DNA from: Plasmopara viticola
Lineage: Eukaryota; Oomycota; Peronosporomycetes; Peronosporales; Peronosporaceae
Direction: 5' to 3'
Assembly (NCBI GenBank): GCA_001695595.3
Contig: MBPM02000006.1
Span: 930,001-994,000 of the forward strand
Length of the DNA stretch: 64,000 nt
Shown here: positions 55,813-64,000 of the stretch, piece by piece
Numbering within the stretch: position 1 is the stretch's first letter
Layout of the letters: each line of letters starts with the position of its first letter
Notes under the pieces: generated by a model
Databases searched by the model: none
What the model was told of the DNA's origin: nothing
Seen by the model: only the letters and a program-made list of their open reading frames with translations
Translations under genes and position numbers: made by a program

Positions 55813-56402
55813 AGACTTGATTGCTTATAGAGCACTTGCCCGGATTTGAGGTGCTTGTGACTGTAACAATTTATACCTTGCCGGGTCTTCGTTGAGAAGA
55901 TAATTCATTTCTCCAGTTGCGAATTAAACTTGGACCCGATATCAGGTATGTCTCTATTATACTATACCTCCTTATGAGTAAATAATATTGAATATTGATA
56001 AAGCTTGAAGACTTCCAGACTCAGGTGACTCAGGTAAAAAGGGATCCTTTTACAATGACTTGGAGGATGAATAGACATCGAATTAAATATGCTGATGAGT
56101 CACCATAGTAGTGACTCAGTGTTGAATCCTGGCGAATCAGTGGCGACTTACTCCAAATTGACATCGACAGATATTCAAGAATGATGACTGGATAAGTTGA
56201 TTTCCGCTGGAGAGCTCCAGAGTGTGACATCATAAAAATTATGATTTATAGCGAAGAATTTGTAAAACCTGAGAAACATAACGTAGTCATCTAAAATGTG
56301 TAATTTCATCAGAAGTAACGGGAAGCAGTGTAAGCTCGCTCACAACAAACAACGATGCGGACTTCTGTCGTCGCCGAGGTTATTGATACACCAGCGCCAT
56401 AA

Positions 56403-58260
56403 GTGATCGAGCCCGTCGAGGTCTCGAATGTCGAAGAAAGCAAAGCTCCAGAATTTAATGAGTCGATTGTCACTACTGCGGCCACGGAGAGCGCAGCATA
56501 TGGGGAAGAATATATATCAGATTCATACATAATTTGGACGACGAATTTGATACCGACGATGAAGATACTTTATTCCAGCGACGACAAAGTTTGCTTCGCC
56601 ACTATGTGGCTCTGAGCCTGTTCGAGCAGTAGAGAGAGTTGATATGATTCGTGATGACTCATGGATGCATGAAACAGACGACTCTTGTAGTGATGATATC
56701 AGCATTGTTAGGGAGGAACCCCAGAATGGAAGCCCAAACGAGATGTCGCATGAGACACGCAGAATAGTATAGTAAGTTCAAGGAAATATCTGAGAAGGAT
56801 GCTACTTCATCCCCGATTGAAATCGTTTATTCGACCACGCCAAAACCCAAGACTACGACTGATGAATTCACCAAAAAGATCACCGGTGAGAATGAAATTA
56901 AGGAAATCATCTTGGGGAAGATTGTTAATGACATGATGCTTCCGGTCAAGAAAATCTAATTCGCAAGTGCAACAAAATTGATGTGTATGGTAAACGGCTT
57001 GCCAATGTGGTATGGAAAGAATAGTACAAAGCTTTGTTTTGGGAGGAAGAAGTAGATGCAATTGAGTTCAGTCCAGTTGGAATAGTCTTTCAAACCCATA
57101 AAATGGCCATTTTTCACAAACATAGTAGCCAGTATTTGCCTAAACTCAAGATGAGGGTCATTCTCGACGTTGTGACATTTGGTGAATCATAATTCTGCTG
57201 ACGTCATTCATATGGTCCATTTGACGCGTATAAGAAAGACCCTCGTGTATATAATCATTTATGTAGAATTCCCCATGTATATGATCCTGAGTATGTAATC
57301 AATCGAGAATGAGTTGATGAGTGGCTCGATCATATCAAATATTTGCTATCTGATAAAAACGATGGCGTTTATTACTCCTTTGTGAAGTATTTCGCTCGTC
57401 GGATTCAAAAGCCGCATGTGAGGACGAAGGAAAGATCCATTCAGAGACGAAAAGGAACGTAGGGGTGTGGTAAGAAAGCTGGATTCATCGTTTTGCTGTT
57501 GGCCCTCAGAGTAGCTTTGTGTGTCCATCAATGGTGCGTACCACTGCTCGGTTTAACACGATTCGACGAGATAAGCTATTAATTGTACTAGAAGAAGCTT
57601 CTGACTCAAACAATCGCTCTAAGAACAATAGAATGAAGAGCGACATCACCGACCATCGCACGCAGATTGAAGGCAAGGCTCTCAAAACTATTGAAGTCAA
57701 TGACTACGCATATTATGAGATACTGAAAAACAATGATTTTGGATCAATCATCGAAGCTAATGATTGTCGATGTTTATCGTTGCCAGTAAAAGCCGTGTCG
57801 ATGAGAAAAAATATTTTGATCATTATTCGATGCTCTAGCTAATCTCGATGCAGGTCGTGACATCTTTTACTACGTCACGCGTGTTGATTTGACAGGATTT
57901 AATCCACGAGCGTTAAGAATAAGAAGGAACTCAAGACAAAGCAAACCAACAACGTGGTGAAGTGGCTTTACGATATACACGAGAGACTAAGCGATGATGG
58001 AGATGACGAAATCAAATAAGCATCGACGTCTGAGTGGTATAGTAAATACTGCAGATGGGCTCAAATGAATGGAAAGTTCCATATTATGTCTCTCAATGTA
58101 TTAAGTTGATTGTTGAAGAATGAAGGGGTAGACACCGATTAAGAAAATATCGTTGATAGTGGTGAGCGTTTGAAGTTCCGATTTCGAAAATTCCGCGACA
58201 GATCTTGGAAGTATAGTTAGCTCAGTACATCGAAAAGAGAAATGAAACCGGAGGCATCAG
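56403..58260 (+). pseudogene. Second-type D5-like primase-helicase relic
   Basis: From 57190 a long plus frame with few stops reads YGPFDAYKKDPRVYNHLCRI, VDEWLDHIKYLLSDKNDG and FARRIQKPHVRTKERS, then the P-loop G-T-stop-GCGKKAGF near 57450-57480. After a shift come RDKLLIVLEEASDSNN (Walker B) and a sensor region LKNNDFGSIIEANDCR (57519-57842). After another shift come AGRDIFYYVTRVDLTGFNPR and a C-terminal SEWYSKYCRWAQMNGKFH. This order is that of viral SF3 primase-helicases. The P-loop serine/threonine is lysine here and a stop replaces the preceding residue. Upstream text (56403-57060; IEPVEVSNVEESKAPEF, SEKDATSSPIEIVYSTT) is probably its N-terminal region. It differs from the family at 62060-63840 in P-loop and sensor, so it is a separate lineage. 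Confidence 0.65.
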
Positions 58261-61134
58261 TAATTTGTGATTACCAATGATAGTTTCTTAGTCTTACGCA
58301 AAGACAAAAAAAGGGTTGAGCTAAGGCTGAATCTACTGAGCTTCTGCTCATCTGATATGCCTCTGAAGTTTAATGTGGTATGTTCTGCCTCTATATTGAT
58401 AATGACCGCCGCGGTCACACGTAATCTTCTCGACAAGCCTATCTTAATTCACCTCGTTGTATTGCTTGCATTTCTCAGTTACAGCTACTTTGTTGCCCCA
58501 CCATATCTTTTTGGTCTCTTTCTCTGGTTTTCTCTTTTCAATAGTTCGAGGATTCACTTAACCTCTTTAAAACTTGTTGATCCTTAAAGCTTCATGACCA
58601 TGCAGGTATTGTCGATCGGCAACATCATACCGCTTGATCAATATGATTTTAATTCGTACGGACCCTACTTCCGAAAGTATGGATAGATTGCAGTTTTGCT
58701 TGTTCCTTTCCCTTCATCACAGCCTTTATAGCTAGACTAATGTTCACTCGTACGATGTTTGAATATATTTTACGTGCTACCCACATAGCAAATGTCGCTT
58801 TGATTACAAACGATTTTATGAAGTAAACCGATCATGACTATTGTTATACTTATATAAATCAGACATCATAACTCAAGTTATCCCGATCAAAGCGATCCAC
58901 CTTCATGACGACGACAAGTCATGGGAGGTGACATCATGCCTACGCCGCTAACGATTTTGCTAATCCATGCAAAGGGTCGGCTTCAGGTCCAACCGCAATC
59001 GCAACACCGTCAAGAAGACTCGAGGTAATTGGCTTTCGGTTGTCTCTAAGGAAGCTACCAATTACTCTTGCAGTAATTTTGATTTTATTCCACAAGCTTT
59101 CTTAGAGACCAGAGTCACTTCATCTTGATTGGTGAGTACGGAGCAATTTTCCGTGAGACATATGTAACGTCGTCCCCTTGCCCGCCTCGTAAGCCTTCTC
59201 CAGCTATTTGTAATTATCAGGATGAAAGTAATGTGTGTGGCCTTTACCCAATTGAGAATAACTCGATTGAAAGGGCTTGCCATGTAGAACCTTCACAGCC
59301 TGTGCGTGACTCAAATCGACAGCACATTCCTTGTACACCTAAATTGGACATCTAAACTACTTATGTACAGAGCGAGAGACAAAAATGTCGAAGGTTTATA
59401 AATCCAAAACACTCAATCTGGATGCTATAAAAATATTTTTACTCGGGATACTCATTTCTCGTATAATACGGTAAATCTTTTCACCAGACAACTGAATTAG
59501 CTTTGCATTTAAACAAGCAAAGTGAGTCTCATACTTACACTGTACGCCATGTGCAAATTGACCAAGAACCGATTTTTGGATATCACAGTGTGATTTGGAA
59601 CGAACTGGGTAAGCAGAACAAAGCTGGCCAACGAACTGAAGAGAAAAGGTATATCAGCTATGAGGAGCTGATATACGCTTCTGGTAAAGCTGCAAAGTGC
59701 TCACCGAAACGTATGGTAAAAATCTCTTTCTCGATCTGAAATTGAAGTGCTGGCTAAAGCAAATACAATTGATGTCTTAAGGCTTGTGTTAGACTTCATC
59801 GCAGTATGGTTGAATGTGCATTATTCATTTCTTTTTAAATGGCCGAGCATTCTTCTTATTGTAAAAGAAGGTGCGAAGTACATCTAACGACGTTTTATAT
59901 CTCAATAACTTCAAGAATGTTCGTCTCACGGGACCACAAACAATTCAGTCGAATATCACTAAGATGAGCTTGATCAAATCCTACCTCGACTCCTTGCTAA
60001 CACGCAGCCACGTAAGCTACTTTGGCGCATTTTCAATCGACGGCCAGGTGAGCAAAGCTATACAAATTTTAGCAACGGCTTAACTCAACTGCTATTATCA
60101 ATTACGACGAAAATTCCAGCGTAGACATATGCTAATGTACGATCGCGAGAAAAACAATCTACACACCAAATTACCATGACTGCTAGCTCGAGCTCCAAAA
60201 AGTTGCAAAATTTTCCGAAAATCACTTGAATTAAGGAATTCATACGATCACGCACTCGATCCTCCTGCAAAATCCTCTATACCTCCACTAAGCAGTCCTT
60301 AAGACCGTCAGGAGCGCATATTTCATGAGCTTTTACACCAACTGGCAGCGACAAAACGTTTGAGATTGATATCTTTGGAAAATTATTTAGTTAATATAAC
60401 ATACAAAGCAATCATGGAGAAAAAACAGAAGAAATCATACTAAAAAGCTGGTCCATTCCATACAAAATTTTATGGACTCCAAGCTTGTTCAAGAAGCGAC
60501 AAGTCTCAAGTAGAAATAAAAACAATGCTAGTATCTCATGCTTTCGTTGATTTCTAGCGAATGATCGAGGAGGATGAAAGCTTGACAAGGCTTTACTTGA
60601 CCATCTCGATGAGCTTGAGCGCGACTTTATAAGATACTGCTTAAACAAATGCAAATTTTTTTACGCGGGCTCAAAAGGCGTTTAATCATCTTTGGTCAAG
60701 CGTCCAAGGATGCTCGAAGGTGCAATGAAGTCAATCCGTGACAAACCATACGGAAAAAGTGTATCTTCGGCATCATACTACAGCCATTTCAAGCATCTGG
60801 TGAAGCTTTGGATCTCTTAGAAAGCTCCGACGTGTCAATGTATTTCAGTGCTTTCTTTTTTTCCTTCGTAAGATGACTGGCACTGATCTTCTGAAGCTGA
60901 TTGAATAGTTTTTCAACATTTGTCGAGCCGTAGTCATTTCTGGATGGCGCTACAGGTTTTGAATGATATACCTTGCCTGAGGCATTAATTGCAATTTGAT
61001 TTTCTTTCGTCGATGCGATTTTCATTTTTTTGGATGTTATATAAAACAAGATAAGATAAGGTTCCTGATTCTGTTATATCTAAACAAACAAGGGGCTACG
61101 CACCAATTTTTACACAGCCCATCGACTGCAGTCA
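58261..61134. other. Viral-graveyard interior, unassigned frames
   Basis: Several protein-like frames without recognisable motifs: a hydrophobic plus frame at 58267-58587 (ILIHLVVLLAFLSYSYFV), plus frames at 59125-59355 and 59503-59739, plus 59871-60083 (VRLTGPQTIQSNITKMSLIK), and a basic minus frame at 60789-61049 (LFNQLQKISASHLTKEKKKA). In Polinton-like viruses the major capsid gene often sits next to the penton gene, which starts just downstream, but I cannot assign a capsid here. Confidence 0.35.
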
Positions 61135-61842
61135 GCATTAAAAATTGCGCTAGAATGTATGGCAAACAATTACTGCTCAGCGTCAAAATAATGGCTCACG
61201 ATAATATGGCCAGCTGCATCTACTACCACTACTTATTCGATTTCGCCTTCTAATGGCACATATTTAACAAGCGACATCGACAAGTACCATCAATATTGGT
61301 CAAATCAGAACAATTTATTTTTGATTGATAACAAGTCTGGGCAATATTTCTATTTCATCTCATGCTCTAAAACTCCTTCGAGCTATGCAATCCAACTTAA
61401 ATGCAATCGATTAAATATTTCTTGGGCTCCACTGCTGCAAGCGGCTTTTCTTCGACAATGCCAGTCACCGCTGACACCCCCCAGCTCGAAAATTGATAGC
61501 GCTGCGTTTAGAACTGTTATCGAATTCAGCCCAGCTACTTATCCCGCGGCTCAGACAACCAGTGTCTATGCAACCGATGATAATATGACGCCTCAGATCG
61601 ATCCTGTAGAGTTGTCGTCACTTGCTCAAACCTTTACAATCCGATTGAAAATAATAATCAAGTCTTGCACACATTTGCAACTGCAGGTGTTAAGTACGGG
61701 GGCTTGATAATTACCTCACAGGCACAAGCGCTAGCCTACTGCCTGATGCAGGATATTGTTACGATCTAAAGTTGTCATTTCTGGATCAAAATATGATACC
61801 CTTGGAGATTATTATTATAACAACCTTTGTATTCGTTTATTG
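61135..61842 (+). pseudogene. Polinton-type penton (minor capsid)-like protein relic
   Basis: Plus-strand pieces in order: TTTTYSISPSNGTYLTSDID, then LIDNKSGQYFYFI, SYAIQLKCNRLN, SAAFRTVIEFSPATYPAAQT, NMTPQIDPVE, then in another frame NNNQVLHTFATAGVKYGGLI, AYCLMQD and LSFLDQNMIPLE, ending near 61842. The sequence of landmarks (N-G-x-Y near the start, YAIQLNC-like strand, G/E-F-x-P-x-T-YP, TPQI.PV, N-x-VL-x-TF, final FLDQN..PL) matches the penton/minor capsid proteins of Polintons and Polinton-like viruses. At least two frameshifts break it. Such proteins close the capsid vertices. The P4 primase-helicase relic follows on the same strand; a short minus frame (61837-62028) overlaps the gap. Confidence 0.6.
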
Positions 61843-62059
61843 ATGAGGCAACGTAAGAGCATCCAGCAGTGAATAATCGCAGAGCGGCTTGCCAGTGTTG
61901 GTGTTTTTTTGTTTTGAAATACTCAGATCGCTCTGCTCGTGTGTATCTGCCGCCACATTTACAATCGCGTCTTCATTTTTTTGCATAATGTTTTCCTTAT
62001 TTGCTTTCCGATACTCTTTTTCCTTCATGGTGATTTTTTATTTGTTTCGATCCATCCGT

Positions 62060-63840
62060 TCCTATATTTTCTCGGCAATCGTCTCGTTGTTCTGGCTTCG
62101 ATACTGGCGGCTGAACTCGGCGATCTTCAGCGTGTTCCGGCCGCAAAATGGTCGGATGTTTTCTTTATTATTTTGGTAATGTGCCTTCTATTATAATTTA
62201 TCAATGATTTAGAGATCAAGTCAGTTGGGGAGCCGCAAAAGCCGAGTCGAGTAATGAGTTCATTGTAAAAGCGATTTAGAAGATTAGCAATATTCCAGAT
62301 TACGGTCCATTAAAATTTGATATTTATGGACGGGTTCCTAAAGGCAACTTCGTTTATGTCACACGTTTTGGCTCATCGCATTGCTCATTTTTTGGGACCA
62401 GATTCACGAATCGGACGATACGATGCTTCTAATCTTGAATGATGAGAAGCAATGTGCTTGGTGGAGATGAACTCACGCTCCGAAAGAAGCTAAGACAATT
62501 CGCTGTTTGTACATGGAAAAACTGAGAAAGCAGTTGATGAGGATGCGTTCGCGCCAGAAGATATTACTCATTCACTGCTATCGCTAAGGAAATAGTTAGC
62601 TCCCAAGCAGAACGCAAACTTGCTGAAGCCTAGCGGCTAAAGCTGAAATAGATCAAAATCGTAGCCGACAATTACAGACGCTCATATGGCTCAGGGGAAA
62701 TCGACGAACACAAGACGGATTATTATTACACCTACAAGTTTAGTGACCCGAAGCTTTTGCTGAACGGCATCTTGGCAAATGACGAATCATATTAATTGTT
62801 CTCAAAGAAAGAGTCTGTCGAATTGCTCCAGTTCATTCAATATACAATTAATACTGGGTTTGCCTATATGACATTAGATCATAACTATATTGGTATCAGC
62901 AACACAGTTTGTGATTTATCAACCGCTAAACTTATGAATGCAACATATGTCCCAAACGGAGTTTAGGTTCGTAAATACATCATGAATGCAACAGATATTC
63001 CAGAGAGAATTCAGATACGTAGATATATCAATCAATATTTCGAAATCACTAAGGCACCGCTATTTTAATAAATAATTTTCTTTTCAATTCACGGAAGTAG
63101 AGGACCACAAATTCATTTACTTCCTTATTGGTCAATGGCTAACTTATTGGTCGATGTTTAACCGCTTTGGATGACAACTTTGACTTCATGCCAATGTTTT
63201 ATGGACAAGGGAGATCAGGTAAACGCCTTTTGGCCAATCTCATATAGTTTGTTTCTTGTCAAGATCAGATTGGACTTTTAAGTAACTAAATGCAAGAGAA
63301 ATTTGGCCTGAGTGAATTTGCCACGAAGCAAAACGTTTTATGCGACGACGTACCTCACAGCATTGCTAAGGCGCTTCCCCGATTAGATTTCTTATCAATG
63401 ATGACGCGCGGTTCGATTTCGTGCCCTGTCAAGGGGAAAGGCTCCATTGAAGTGCTGGATCGGAATACATTACCTTTAATTAACTTTAATCATATGTCGA
63501 ATTACAAAGACGAAGCTGTCAAAATTGTTTGTCATCTGATGATTGTTGAATTTTGCAAGCAAGTCCCTAATGACGAAGTAGCTTTGGAACATCAGCAGAA
63601 AATCAAAGATCACAAGTTCGCAAAATTCTTGCCTCGGTGCCGTTTAAAGTATATCGAATTTTAAGACCAACACGCAAGCAAGAAGGTGACGTCATTTGCT
63701 CCCCAGTCATTTATTATAGATCAACGAGGTTCGCGAGACTGCTTACAACATTGACCGTTCCAGCAAGACTACAACAAGCTCATGAGCCTTACCTACGAAG
63801 AGACGAGGAAAGCTCATACTACAGATCACATCTCAGCTAG
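62060..63840 (+). pseudogene. Virus-like D5 primase-helicase relic, copy 4
   Basis: Plus-strand blocks: AAKWSDVFFI near 62140; DEDAFAPEDITHSLLSLRK near 62540; YRRSYGSGEIDEHKTDYYYT near 62675; ESVELLQFIQYTINTGFAYM then TLDHNYIGISNTVCDLSTAK (62810-62940); RKYIMNATDIPERIQIRRY; and, after frame changes, the SF3 helicase with FYGQGRSGKRLLANL (P-loop, last residue Arg instead of Ser/Thr) near 63200, VLCDDVPHS (Walker B region) and LPLINFNHMSNY (sensor) in the frame at 63290-63664. The D5-N blocks recur in the relics at 23.2-24.85 and 25.9-27.2 kb. Primase core residues are not seen upstream, so the 5' part is lost. Multiple stops show it is dead. It runs close to the window edge, so more of the insertion may lie beyond. 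Confidence 0.7.
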
Positions 63841-64000
63841 AAACGTCATATAGGTCTGGATATACCATACGTATGAAGAGAATGGACAAATCGCCCCGAT
63901 TTCGTCAAAATCTACTGAAACTTAGGGCAATATACAAATCTATAAGCAGTAACCCATCTCCCATTTCTAAACTACAGATATAAGTGTCACGCAGAGGTGT

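Overview
The window looks like part of an oomycete nuclear genome, most likely a Peronosporales species (Phytophthora or downy-mildew type). This is inferred from compact genes with very short introns (about 34-70 nt), eukaryotic housekeeping genes next to lineage-specific membrane and coiled-coil proteins, a possible Crinkler-type header fragment, and large gene-poor tracts of decayed mobile DNA. No species can be named from the sequence alone.

Layout. 1-4.3 kb: a nearly perfect palindrome (arms about 1.2 kb, 42-nt spacer) made of two tail-to-tail copies of an internally deleted non-LTR retrotransposon. 6.5-13.1 kb: a genic island with two members of a small uncharacterised protein family flanking a CCDC43-like gene, then an adenylate kinase and an 11-helix membrane protein. 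13.4-14.9 kb: two more retrotransposon derivatives. 15-23 kb: gene-poor, with decayed minus-strand coding traces and one short retrotransposon derivative. 23.2-27.2 kb: minus-strand viral relics, two copies of an AEP-type primase/D5 helicase separated by a stretch that may be capsid-derived. 27-32.7 kb: nothing recognised. 32.7-45.2 kb: a second genic island with two more members of the small family, two paralogous four-helix tetraspanin-like genes, a five-exon coiled-coil gene, UDP-glucose 6-dehydrogenase and a TMX2-like thioredoxin-related membrane protein. 47-64 kb: a graveyard of virus-like genes.

The most interesting content is that graveyard. Broken by stops and frameshifts, but still readable, are an A32/FtsK-HerA-type packaging ATPase, a Polinton-type penton (minor capsid)-like protein, two trimeric-fibre-like proteins, at least four relics of one AEP primase-SF3 helicase family (two at 23-27 kb, one at 51.5-52.6 kb, one at 62-63.8 kb) and a second, different D5-like helicase at 56.4-58.3 kb. 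This gene set matches Polinton-like viruses / Maverick-type elements and related large DNA viruses. I read the region as repeated ancient insertions of such a virus into an oomycete genome, with later non-LTR insertions on top.

Two other novelties stand out. First, a four-member family of about 125-133 aa proteins has a conserved C-terminal block and occurs on both strands within 30 kb. Second, internally deleted LINE derivatives occur in two size classes (about 1.15 kb and about 0.32 kb); each class shares identical deletion junctions, so each spread as a non-autonomous lineage.
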